Source: Zygnema cylindricum (Eukaryota > Streptophyta > Zygnematophyceae > Zygnematales > Zygnemataceae). Taken from it: a stretch of DNA of 64,000 bases. Under the pieces are notes generated by a model, which was not told the origin of the DNA, made no database searches, and saw nothing but the letters and a program-made list of their open reading frames with translations. The number at the start of each line of letters is the position of its first letter. The first letter of the stretch is position 1. Positions 33,301-43,224 of the stretch are shown here, one piece after another. Both the position numbers and the translations under genes were made by a program. Location: the NCBI GenBank assembly GCA_037447655.1, contig JBBHKE010000890.1:310001-374000 (forward strand), read 5' to 3'.

Positions 33301-34677
33301 TATAACACAATCGAGCGCTACAAGGCCAGATTAGTGGCAAAAGGATTTACACAAAAGGAAGGAATTGACTACGAGGAAACCTTTGCCCCGGTGGTCAGAT
33401 TTCCCTCCGTCCGCATACTTCTCAATTTAGCAGCGGCGGAAGACATAGAAGTGCATCAGATGGACATCAAGACAGCCTTTTTGCATGGAGAATTGGAAGA
33501 GGAGATCTTCATGCGACAACCCGAAGGTTTTGTGGAGGAAGGAGAGGAGAGTAAGGTATGCCGGCTGATTAAATCTCTTTATGGTTTGAAACAGGCACCT
33601 CGACAATGGAATAAGAAGCTTGATGAGTTTCTTACCGATCTGGGATATATTCCGATCAGCTCAGATCACTCAATCTATGTTTTCGAAGATGAGGAAGGTT
33701 TTATATTTATTGCAATTTATGTTGATGATTTGCTTGTTTTAAGTAAATCAATGGAAATAATTAACAAACTGAAAACCGATCTTAAGGGGAGATTTGAAAT
33801 GAAGGATATGGGAGAAGCAAGATATATTTTGGGAATTCAAGTAGAGAGAGACGGAAAAAGGAAAGTTATAAGACTGACTCAAAAGGAAGCAATAGGGAAA
33901 AGTTGCACAACTCCAATGGAGTTGAAGAAGGGAAGTGAGGAGAGTGAGGAAGGAGTCATAGTCTTAAACGAGGAATTATCTCCTGATGAACAGAAGTTCA
34001 TGCAGACTATTCCTTACAGGCAAGTAGTGGGAAGTCTAATCTATTTTATGAATTGTACCCGGCCGGATTTAGCTGCAGCTGTAGGAGTGCTGAGTAGAAG
34101 TCTAAATGCTCCCACTAAGAAGGATTGGGAGGCAGCTAAGAGAGTCCTTAGATATTTGGTAGGAACTAGGGATCTATGGTTTCATTTGGGTGGGGAGAAT
34201 ACTGACATCACTACTTGGAGTGATGCCAGTTATGGTGATGCTTCGATGAGGAGATGCACTTCTGGATATGTATTATATGTGGGTGATGGGGCTTGCTGTT
34301 GGAGTAGCAAACAGCAAAAGGTTATTGCTCAGTCCACCATGGAGGCTGAGTATATGGCCTCTTGCTCTGCTGTAAAAGAATTGATGTGGGTCAAGTCTTT
34401 GCTTGGTGAGCTTGGTCACCTTAAGAGTGGTGTGCAGAAAATATTTTGTGATAATCAGGCAGCAATCGCTATTTCTGCCAATCCTAAACATCATTTTAAA
34501 GCCAAACACATGGACATCAGACTCAGCTTTGTTAGAGAAAAAGTAGAAAACAAAATAATCAGTTTAGAATACAGACCAGATAGTGAGATGGTAGCAGATA
34601 TGATGACCAAACCTGTGCCTTCCCCAAAGCTAATTTTCTGCAGGGAGAAGTGTGGTCTGAAATTAATGATTGACTAG
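30379..34677 (+). CDS. Copia gag-pol polyprotein
   Basis: A single 1432-residue frame. Gag occupies about residues 1-290, then one zinc knuckle C292-x2-C-x4-H-x4-C305 (CHFCKKPGHYMAEC); protease with D379 in DSGA; integrase with an HHCC finger starting at H511 (WHKRLGHVN, CSGC) and the DDE residues D576 (HTDIWGP), D639 (SDNGGEY) and E675 (GVAERLN), spaced D-35-E; RT with YVDD at 1114-1117; RNase H with D1282, E1322 and D1358. The order PR-IN-RT-RH defines Ty1/Copia. Between the last RT strand and the RNase H link about a dozen codons present in the relative at 38685-39290 (NMLEKFGMAEAKG) are missing: EAIGK runs straight into SCTTPME. The ATG is four bases after the LTR. Possibly expressed but perhaps not active. 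Confidence 0.95.
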   Translation: MGPPSRVPIFNGTGFIYWESMMIGALCEKRFWGIVSGRLGRPSSLGIPPGFGGSRFTRKEDPPSTEETKEGEVVDKGKEKKTTTPIATGSTFMSPIPRNEENDTETWDFNNMAAKHFILRHLTQGLACPHLQVERACDLWMARIEMYRSGTIQQQQLADQKVKEYVYKGGNMLDFCNELATLFMELHSAGKDFSEKEKVNCLLMKLPNEFVNIVYRVQDLPDSRWIWNSVVGMILVQENTIEIRRGGKSGQALATATNWRNKDSRKPVGNYGGREQKKQADEFEPRALKGLCHFCKKPGHYMAECTKLTEFRLKEGQTGGTPRGKKKALVTQVLEAESEDEDDELLLDEELEAKNEVEIPRRQKCAYGGLKGEAGWIIDSGASMHMCKDRHLFTKIRKIPTVEIEYGDGRIVATTLVGSVDLKVLVEGKTSILTFSDVLFIPELNKNLISTSVLDGKGFFTSTREGVFTASFEEDVYFIAEKGSHGMFKLTLSNETKKLYYAGVHDIMMWHKRLGHVNLDKLREMKKMGVVEGIQFSESDDKSDCSGCAQGKAHRLPFPKSATYKGEKIQDLVHTDIWGPAKVPSPGGKRFMMTITDDWSRYSRVYFLKNKSEAEDCFRQYKAWSEKLHETPIKRVRSDNGGEYTSNQFEDFLREDGVQHQKTVPENPEQNGVAERLNRTLSDSARSMLSNKKIGKRFWAEAMNCANYLKNRVLTSAIKDPTPYERWTGRKPDISHLKVFGSQVFSLEIDRSNWKLDPKGKPGYLLGYDEDVKGYRVYDLKREDIILVKHIVVMDEGKSVDPFKYTKSVKIRFESENSDDFELPNYPGFREDDILGGTSKTEKDSVVETPVTTLLEAEDVVEIDSESRDRGEAEFVRKNPREPSIPASDFEGGRRSSKRLQEKQVNNKVTKLSHQDEPQTYGEAMTCPERNRWKTTINEEMASIMAADTWELVDCPPNRKPIGCKWVFKLKLNPYNTIERYKARLVAKGFTQKEGIDYEETFAPVVRFPSVRILLNLAAAEDIEVHQMDIKTAFLHGELEEEIFMRQPEGFVEEGEESKVCRLIKSLYGLKQAPRQWNKKLDEFLTDLGYIPISSDHSIYVFEDEEGFIFIAIYVDDLLVLSKSMEIINKLKTDLKGRFEMKDMGEARYILGIQVERDGKRKVIRLTQKEAIGKSCTTPMELKKGSEESEEGVIVLNEELSPDEQKFMQTIPYRQVVGSLIYFMNCTRPDLAAAVGVLSRSLNAPTKKDWEAAKRVLRYLVGTRDLWFHLGGENTDITTWSDASYGDASMRRCTSGYVLYVGDGACCWSSKQQKVIAQSTMEAEYMASCSAVKELMWVKSLLGELGHLKSGVQKIFCDNQAAIAISANPKHHFKAKHMDIRLSFVREKVENKIISLEYRPDSEMVADMMTKPVPSPKLIFCREKCGLKLMID

Positions 34678-34690
34678 AAAATAAGGGGAG

Positions 34691-35737
34691 TGTAGAAATT
34701 AATGGTTTTAAGTATTTTCTTGGTCTGAATAGAAACAAAGAAGCCAAGGCAGTCTACCTCTAACTTCTCTCTCCAACTCTCAAACTTGTCGCAGTCACTG
34801 AGAAATTGGAGAGGAAGCTAGAGCCATGGCTACCTAGGCTATCCTCAGGTTTACGGGAAATTTATATTTGTCTAGGGATTAATTACTAAAAGGTATGTGC
34901 CGGCGGCAGGATTTGATCCTGGTACCTGCCGGCCGACAGATAGTAGATAGCCGGTAGCGTTAGCCGTTAAGTCTAGAGGTACTGTTACATAGCATATAGT
35001 ACGATATTTATTTAAACATGTATACATACAATTATTCATTTAACTATAATATATTACGGGATACATAGATCCGGTAATATATAAAGTACGGATTACGGTA
35101 CGGACAGAAAATCCATACCGCGCATTTGTTTCGTAAGCGAAACAAATACCGCGCATATATTTATTACGGCTACGATCAAATGCGAGTTTAATCGGACGGC
35201 CGGAATTAGCGCCGAGATCGCGGAAGGAGAATTCGGCGGTTTGTGGGCAGCGCCACATCGTATGACACGTGGCGATGTAACATTGGAGCGCGGCATCTCC
35301 GAGGATTAGAGGAGCGAATCCGGATATTCCACGTGTGGACATTTAGGCCATGTCGTACAATGCCCGTACATAAAGTACACCGGCACCTGTACTTTTACGT
35401 ACGGAACAGTAATCTGATTGGTCCGTACATCAGTAGATAGAGTCTGTGAGAGAGATAGGACTTAGAAAAATTAGAAGATAGGACCCTCTCTCCCAGAGAG
35501 CTTTTGTACAAAAGGTCAACTTTAACCCTCCATAACTTAGTGCTCAGGGGAGCAAATTCAGAGATTCTTTTTGCTATCGACTCAGGGGAGTCTTGCCTTC
35601 ACAGGGGTGCAGGTAGTCAAGGTTTTTGTTTGCGAGGGTGGCAGTTATTTTTGCTGAAACACAAAGGGGTCAGGATTATCCTAGAGGCTTCTTGGAAGCT
35701 GTCCACTCTGAGGACTTATGGAGGTCTCAGAGTTTCA
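34691..35737 (+). repeat. 3' LTR of Copia A
   Basis: Near copy of 29327-30374, beginning TGTAGAAATT right after the polypurine tract and ending GAGTTTCA before CAAGT. Confidence 0.92.
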
Positions 35738-36443
35738 CAAGTGTCCCTATGTGTAACACCGAAATTGTTACTTAAGGGTGTGATAATTGTATACGCTGAC
35801 AATGCCCGTGACGGTTGTCAACGTCTACAATCTATGATGACACACGTTATTATCCGTAACTGCTTGTGACCTCGCATAACTTTTCATGACCTTGTACTCC
35901 TACCGCCCTCCAGCCTGTGTCGTTTGACAGTTGAAAGAGATACGCTTTGCCTTGCGTCTATTGTCGGGTAGACGGGAAATGGAATCGGAAATCTTGAGAC
36001 CCCAGCAAAAAAAAAACTTGTACCGGATGGAAACGGACAAAACTAAACAAACCGTGTACTTATCTTTGTCGTATGAAACAGAAACGGACAAAACATAGCG
36101 AATCGTGTACATTACCACGTCGTTTGAAATTGTTTGAAAATTTTCGATATTTACGGCACGTGCAAATATATATTCCTATTTGTTTATAGAAAATCCCTAA
36201 TTTTAAAACACAACGCGCACGTTTTGTAATTATAAGGTTGAAGATGACTTTTTTGTCGTCGAAGTGGGTCGAAAAACACAAGATGACAGATTTTCGTACA
36301 TCCGAAGATCGAGGATGACGCAAATTGTACTCTACAAATTTGGTATTTCTTCGTACGGTCAAAACTTAGGCAGTATAGCGCTAAGTTTTAAAGGAAAACG
36401 ACAGAAAAAAACCCTTACTTAGACACATGGAGACGCACCCTTA

Positions 36444-37699
36444 GAGTTAATAACAATAATGAAGTCGTCGTTGTTTTTGGCCCAAATCACAAAAATAGTG
36501 TTAACAACATTATTCAAAGAGGTGGACTATAATGTGCCACGTCTAATTGCACTAAATTAGTATTTATAATTTTAATCGAGCTAACATGAATAAATCCTTA
36601 ACGCTAATATTGATGGGCAAAAATTTGCTCTAACTTTGATGGTGAATTATACAATTTTTAGGCAAACAATGCGTAATTCACTCAAAATTTGTACGATTTG
36701 TAAAAATTGCCCTAAACACGAACATAAATTTTCGATAGGTTATTACTTAGGGTACCATTCCATTGGGAGAAAAGTGGGGTTCGTTACTGGACAGTGCCAT
36801 ATAGAGCCGTACAGAGCCGTACCATAAATTTTGTTTTGTCAAATGTAACATCGTTATTGGAAAGCTTTCGGGAAGCTCCAATGATGTAGGCGCATTTTTT
36901 GACCGTTGGACATTTCACTTTTTGAGATCCGCGAAGCAATCGCACACATCATCCAGTGGGACGCAACTCTCCTCGCAAGGATAGTTGTGTCCCATAGGAT
37001 GATTACCATTGGTACAAGTGAAAAATCAGAAAAATATCTAATTTGAACATGCCATCGCAGGTGTAAACGTCGTACAAGTCATGTGCCACCTGCCACGCTG
37101 GATATAAAGCAACCAAAAGCATCATCGCACGCTCCGGCTGACATCCACCGACCTACAAAGTTCGCGGCGTCTTTTTGCCATTCCATTTCGAAATTTTGAT
37201 ATCCATTTTTAAAATTAAAATTTGGCCACAAACTTTTCGTACGAATCATTAACTACCCCCGCTGGTACAGATATTATCGTTCAGATTTTGCGTTTGTAGA
37301 ATATTTGTAGATTTTCATAATGTGACACTAATTACGTGGCACCAATCATAATTTTGAAAGGCTTTTCACTGGCCCGACACAATGGAGTGGACTTGTTGAT
37401 TTGAGACAACCGCTGACCCTGAGGAAGAAGAAGAAGCACCAACTGTTGCCATAATATTCCGATTACAAAAGAGGAAACTCTCACGGAATCCACAAAAAGG
37501 ACCGACTTCACAATGAAGCCCCAAGCAAACCAAACACACACTAGGTCTGCAAATTTGCCACAATATAAATAGTATAACAAAAAAACCACATGCAGAATTT
37601 CACAGGGTTTTGGCAAAAGGTCAGAATGATCTTGCAATTCAAAAAGACACAAAAATTGCTTTGCATTTTTTCATTCACATAATTCCCTAACTCCAAAAT
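36444..37699. other. No gene; a weak gag-like start on the reverse strand
   Basis: Noncoding except for a reverse-strand frame near 37451-37368 reading MATVGASSSSSGSAVVSNQQ, which looks like a Copia gag N-terminus and is followed out of frame by FQNYDW. It lies downstream of the LTR at 38211 in that LTR's direction. Confidence 0.35.
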
Positions 37700-38211
37700 A
37701 TTCTAAGTCCTACATATACAAAGTGAACCTACAGCTGATCTACACCGTACCACAACTACTGTGGTGTATGGGTACACTAAACATTAATCAAACTAAACCC
37801 GCCATCTACCAAACAAGTATTTACATCAATCCTTAACCCTAGCCGCTGCTAAAGTACGCAGTCAAAGTTAGTCTGTTGAAATGACGGCTTGGTCAATATT
37901 TCTCTTCCAAAAATGACGGCGAACTTCGTCCGTCGTCCGCGTATTCATTCGTCACCGAAGATGAACCTCCACGTGTAAATCTGGTCCCTTAAGTAACTAT
38001 GTACTTTGTCAACCAACTCAACCAAGCTTGACTTCCCCACGGACCGACACGTGTACATATAGTGTACCAAATCTGTGAACTTATTTTGGAGTTATATACC
38101 ACACCACATCTTGTCTACGTCAACTCAGTCGGTACACAAAAGCCGGCTCTGTCTAAACTCTCTTTCTCACACACGAGATATAGAGAGGACTAAAGGTTTC
38201 CAAAACCAGCA
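37700..38211 (-). repeat. 3' LTR of Copia C (right edge firm, left edge guessed)
   Basis: On the reverse strand, polypurine GGTTTAGGGGAG (38212-38223) is followed at once by TGCTGGTTTTGG, the LTR start. TGGTATATAACTCC near 38090 is a TATA box in the right direction. No partner LTR is in the window, so the other end is uncertain. Confidence 0.45.
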
Positions 38212-38216
38212 CTCCC

Positions 38217-41170
38217 CTAAACCTTTAGACTCTCTTTGCTACTAAGCCCACATGCCCCTCTACAAAACGTTAACTTAAGTGCAGGTAAAGGCTTAGTCAT
38301 CATATCTACTACCATCATCTCCTTCGGCAAATAACTGAGTTTTAAAATTTTGTTCACCACCTTCTCTCTTACAAAATGCAACTTTATATCCATGTGCTTA
38401 CTTTTGAAGTGATGACTTGGGTGAGATGCAATCGCTATAACAGCCTGGTTGTCACACCACACTATTTTAGGTCCAGATTGCATGAAGTGAAGTTCTTGAA
38501 GGAGAGACTTTACCCAAAAGATCTCCTTGATAGCTGAAAATACTGCCATGTATTCAGCCTCGATTGTAGACTGAGCTGTGACTTTTTGAAGCTTGCTGCT
38601 CCAAAAACATATTCCACTTCCAATCTTCAGAATGAATCCGGTGGTGGAGCGGCGGTTTGGCATTTCTCCGTAGCTCGCATCGCTTCAAGTCTGAATCTTG
38701 ACCCCTTCTCGACCGAGAGCAAGTCGTAGATTCCGTGTCCCTGGAAGATATAGAAAGACCCTCTTTGCTGCCTCCCAATCCAATCTCCTCGGATTTTGTA
38801 AACTCCGGCTTAGAGCACCAACTCCAGCCGCGATGTCCGGGCGTGTGCAGTTCATTAAGTAGATTAAGCTGCCAACAATCTGACGATATGGAATGGCAGC
38901 CATAGAATCTGCCTCCCCTGATTCCAAGGTGTCATAGAAAATGACTCCTCCCTCGGTCTCCATGCCTTCCACCTTTTGCTTGAATTCCATGGGAGTGGCA
39001 CTTCCTTTTGCCTCTGCCATGCCAAACTTCTCAAGCATATTCCCAATCGCTTCTTGTTGTGTTAGATAAATTATTCTTCTATCTCTATCTCTTTCTACTT
39101 GAATTCTTAGAATATACTTTGCCTCTCCTAAACCTTTCATCTCAAATCTCGAATTGAAGGCTGCCTTTTTTTTGTTAATCTCATTTAATGACTTACTCAG
39201 TAGCAGCAAATCATCTACATACACAGCAATGTAAATAATCCCATCTTCCCCTTCCATAACATAGACTGAGTGATCTGAACTAATCCTCACAAAACCGAGA
39301 CCAGTTACAAACTAATCTAGTTTCAGATTCCAATGACGTGGAGCTTGCTTCAAACCGTACAAAGATTTCAACAATTTACACACCAAATATTCTTTTCCGG
39401 TCTCTGCATACATTTCAGGCTGCCTCATATAAATCACTTCCTCTAAATCTCCATGCAAGAAAGATGTCTTAACATCCATTTGATGTAGTTCCATATCATC
39501 AATGGCTACTAAAGACAAAAGAATTCTAACAGTTGGAAACCGGCCAACCGGAGAGAAAGTCTCCTCATAGTCAATTCTCTCCTTTTGACTATATCCCTTT
39601 GCAACAAGCCTAGCCTTATATCTTTCAATAGAATTATCCGGACTTAGCTTAACTTTAAAAACCCACTTACAACCGATGGCCTTTCGATCTGGTGGAAGCT
39701 CCACAAGCTCCCAAGTTTGAGCCTTCATTATCGATCACATTTCATCATTTGCCGCGGAGATCCATTGATCCTTTTATGGGGCTGAAAAGGCTTCTTGTAT
39801 GGTGACTGGCTCCATTGTGGTGGCAGAAAATAGAGCATGTTCCGCTGGTTAACCTCGCAGCCTGCTACTTTGCCTTCTTTCCTCTGGAAAATCTGAGGCT
39901 GGAACTGTTGGATCCTTATGCCGCCGAGGAGGAGGAGGAGGAGGAGGAGCTTGATGTACAGGTTGATCAACCGGAATTACCGGAATAGGAATAGAGGAAG
40001 AACTTGTGAAAGAGGAAAGAGGTACATTTTCAAAAATTACATATTCTTGATTTTTAGCATTTTTCTCAAAATCTGTCATGCCAAAAACATCAACCGATTG
40101 ACTTTCTTCCTTAACCTGAATATTGTAGCAACTTGAAGAGTTTTCCTATCTGGGTTTTAAACTCTATAGCCAATTGACTCATCATCATAACCCATAAAAA
40201 TTCCCGGGACAGATTTTGGATGAAGCTTAGAAATAGGAAGATTATCCAAAATAATACATTTACTACCAAACACGCGGAAGTGACTTACATTGGGTTTCTT
40301 TCTAGTCCACATTTCATAAGGAGTCTTCCCTTTTACCGCCTTAGTTTCTATTCTATTCCTAATATAAGATGCACAAGAGAGAGCCTCGCCCCAAAACTTG
40401 AAATTTATCCCTTTATCCAACATCATAGATTTTGCACTCTCCGTTAAAGTCCGGTTAAGTCTTTCGGATACTCCGTTTTGCTCCGGAGTATTGGGAATTG
40501 TAAACTGACGAGATATGTCGTGTTCCCTTAAATAATCCGAGAATGCATTCGAAGTATACTCTCCCCCGTTGTCGGACTGAAGAGAGAGAACCGGCTTCTC
40601 GTGAAGCTTTTTCGCCCACGTCCGGAAATGCTTGAAGTGAGTGAACACTTCACTCTTCTCCTTCATGAAGTAAACTCTGTACCGCAAGAAGTAGTCCGTA
40701 AATGTAACTAAAAATCGGCTGCCACTAAGGGAAGGGACTTTAGACGGTCCCCACACGTCCGAATGAATAATTTGCAGCAAATCCGTAGCCCGGTTATCCG
40801 TGGTTTGAGGTAGGGGCAGCTTGTGAAGCTTCCCTAAAGCACAACCATCACATACATGAGAATCTTTTTGTCCTAATATGACCCCATCTATCATTTTGTG
40901 TTTCACCATTTTATCAAGTTTTTCATGATGAACATGACCGAGCCTCTTATGCCACAAAACATTTTCCGGAAGGACACTTGAGTATGCAAAGTCAATTTCA
41001 TTAGCCAAGTCCATCCGGTAAAACAAGTTTGGGCCTCTAGTTCCTACCAAGGCTACTCTCCCATCTTTGCTTACTACTTTCTTGCCATTCTTTTGCAAAA
41101 CTTCAAATCCTTTCATTTCAGCCACAGAAGTGGAAAATATTTTTTTCTTAAAGGAATATAGAGAACATCA
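38217..41170 (-). pseudogene. Copia pol (copy C), 5'-truncated and broken
   Basis: Reverse strand, a different family from copy A. From 41170 down: VLYIPLRKKIFSTSVAEMKGFEV, integrase HHCC (WHKRLGHVHHEKL, CDGCALG), HSDVWGP, SDNGGEYTSN and GVSERLNRTL; a Pro-rich linker near 39970-40079; RT (GCKWVFKVKL, ARLVAKGYSQKE, YVDDLLLLSKS near 39210); and RNase H ending TKPLPALKLTF with stop at 38217. Stops and frameshifts lie near 40157, 39728, 39312 and 38685. Gag and protease are absent: the frame runs into a TAATAG at the 8-bp repeat bordering a hAT element. Confidence 0.9.
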
Positions 41171-41191
41171 GACTCCGGGTATTGCTATTAC

Positions 41192-41974
41192 TAGTGTTGG
41201 GTATCGAGGACCACTTGTCGATATTCGATATGTACCAAATACGCGATATTTCGATATTTAGGTGATATATCGCCGATATATCATATCAACAATATATCGA
41301 GGCATTTGAAAAAAAAAATGAAAATTTTCACGTCTCCAAAGTCACTTGCCTTCGGACAAGGTGACCGTAAAATCTTTGCCAAAAAGAAATATGGTTTTTT
41401 CCTGAAAGTCAGCAGAGTGAAGATCTGTGAGGTACATTTGACGTGGTACACTTGCGAAGTATATGTACATACTACGCAAGTACGGATTTCCATACGAAAA
41501 TGGTCGGTTCTCAAATCTTTGACGATTTTAGAGATTTGATCGTCTAACTTACAAGGAACCACTCAAATCAAAACACGTATGTAAAAACTTGTTTACAGGA
41601 GATACGCGATGTTAATCGAGGCCTCTGTAATACAGAAAGTTTGATGTCCGTACTATTACAGAGACCTTCTCATGTAACCATACCCCAAATAAGTAATCAT
41701 ATGAATTACAAAATTTGTTCTTTTTTGTCGGTTAGATTTTGTTGTGTCTACCTTTAAGTCATGGAACGAAAAGCATGTCGTACAAGGTGTATCAGACATT
41801 TTTTTTTTTTTTGCTAAAATAGCATATTATATTAAAATATAAAATTTAAAATTTTAAAAAATACTATATTTATGTTGGTCTCGGTACGATATATCGAAGA
41901 GTTTGCTCGATCGATATTTGATATATCGAATATCGAGATTATCGCGATATGAGTTTACCTGATACCCAACACTA
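41192..41974. mobile_element. hAT-type element, copy 2
   Basis: Same ends (TAGTGTTGGGTAT, ATACCCAACACTA) and interior as 11137-11963 (for example AGAGACCTTCTCATGTAACC). It lacks an 8-bp duplication of its own. Its right end merges into the MITE at 41973; see that entry. Confidence 0.85.
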
Positions 41975-42175
41975 CACCTTGAATCGTTATTAGCGTATCA
42001 AAATTATTAGTGTAAAGAAAAAATTAGCGTCATTCATTCTAATTTAGTGCCAAGAAACGTGGCAGATTATGGTCCACGTTCTTAAATAGTGTAATTTATT
42101 ATATTTAAGGTATCAATGTCAAAATTTTGGGGTGCCGATATAGCGTACATAAGGCTAATAACGATTCCCGGTGTA
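41973..42175. mobile_element. 203-bp MITE fused to the hAT copy
   Basis: Terminal inverted repeats TACACCTTGAATCGTTATTAG and, reversed, TACACCGGGAATCGTTATTAG: about 22 bases with two mismatches. GCTATTAC lies directly after it (42176-42183) and also directly before the adjoining hAT (41184-41191), so the pair is bracketed by one 8-bp duplication. Confidence 0.8.
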
Positions 42176-42362
42176 GCTATTACTGTACCGCTCACGTTTT
42201 TTTGCCACTTTAAACATCTTTTCTCCGTACGCACTTGTACGATTTTCACATGGAGACCGCCAATCGGAAGGTGAAAGTCTTGACTTTCAATCGCAACCGT
42301 CAGAATCACTGTCCGACAAAAGTGTACGGATAAAGTATATTTAATTGGCGAACAACACTGCA

Positions 42363-42409
42363 CTACTGTACAGTACACCACACCACAGTACTACAGTACT
42401 GTACTGTAG
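42363..42409. other. 14-bp inverted repeat upstream of the antiporter gene
   Basis: CTACTGTACAGTAC (42363-42376) pairs with GTACTGTACTGTAG (42396-42409) with one mismatch over a 19-base loop. The whole patch is made of CAGTAC/GTACTG. Role unknown. Confidence 0.6.
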
Positions 42410-42623
42410 CGATACCCGGTGTGTGACCTTTTTGGCGCCCCGCGTTCGACCCCTCGCCTGCCGCACGAAACGTCTCCGACTGCGAACTGGACACTCTGGC
42501 ATCCGTCGCACGTGCGAGGATATTCCGCTGCTGCAGGCTGTTGCTGCACTTCTGTGACCTTTTCCTGCGTCCCCTTGTCCTCTCTCTTCCTCTCTCTTCT
42601 GCAAGAAGCTTCACACATTTCGC

Positions 42624-42822
42624 CACGTGGCAGTCTACTGTCAGCTATGGCGTTCTCCTCCTCCGCCACCTCGATGATGCCACGTGTCAGTTTTTCCGAG
42701 CTTCCCGCCTCCCTCTCCTCCTCTCAAAATCTCAGAAAAATCTTCTCCCCTGCTCGTTTTAGAGTGCCACGTGGCACCATTAAGGCGACGACACGTGTAA
42801 GTACCGAGCTTGTGCCACGTGT
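42624..42822. promoter_or_regulatory. Cluster of five CACGTG (G-box) sites
   Basis: CACGTG at 42624, 42681, 42768, 42792 and 42817, most within GCCACGTGKC. G-boxes of this form bind plant bZIP and bHLH factors (light, ABA). One is in the leader; four fall inside exon 1, so some may reflect coding of the transit peptide. Confidence 0.5.
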
Positions 42823-43186
42823 CAGAAGCTCTCTGGTTCGGACGAGCGTGGTCGGGGGGAAGGCCGAGAAAGCGTCGGAGTTGGGGTCGAGGGCCACATT
42901 GGGGTTAGGGTTGGGGAGAAGCTTGAATTTGGAGGGAAGAGTGTCGGCCAATGAGGATGGAAGAATTACTTCGGAGGAAGATTTGATGCTGGAGGTAGAG
43001 ACCTCTCTCCTTCTCCCCCTCTCTCCCTCTCTCTCACTCCCTCTCTCTCTCCCTCTCTTTCCCTCTCTCTCTCCCTCTTTCTCTCGTTTATTTCTCTCTC
43101 TATCTCTTTCTGTCTCCCCCCTTTGCTCTCTCTCTTCCTCTCTTTTTCTCTTTTCTTTCCCTCCCTCTCACCTCCCCTCTCTGCCC

Positions 43187-43224
<38 letters not shown>

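Larger units (their letters stand above)
29327..35737 (+). mobile_element. Nearly intact Copia retrotransposon (copy A)
   Basis: Two LTRs (29327-30374 and 34691-35737) enclose one 1432-codon ORF. The five bases CAAGT lie directly before the first LTR (29322-29326) and directly after the second (35738-35742), the expected 5-bp target duplication. Polypurine tract AATAAGGGGAG precedes the 3' LTR. The LTRs differ at several tens of positions over 1.05 kb, so the insertion is not brand new. Confidence 0.95.
29249..36440. mobile_element. PIF/Harbinger-type element split by a Copia
   Basis: Terminal inverted repeats GGGTGCGTCTCCATGT (29249) and ACATGGAGACGCACCC (ending 36440), each flanked by TTA (29246-29248 and 36441-36443). 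A 3-bp TTA target duplication with GGG-starting ends is the hallmark of PIF/Harbinger and Tourist MITEs. Removing the Copia leaves about 776 bp, with no transposase, so it was a nonautonomous element. Confidence 0.8.

Noticed and set aside
42082-42381. Continuation of Copia C protein upstream of the hAT/MITE pair
   Set aside because: The reverse frame there shows no Copia motif, and the VIA(I/T)PG match on both sides comes from the 8-bp target repeat and MITE end.
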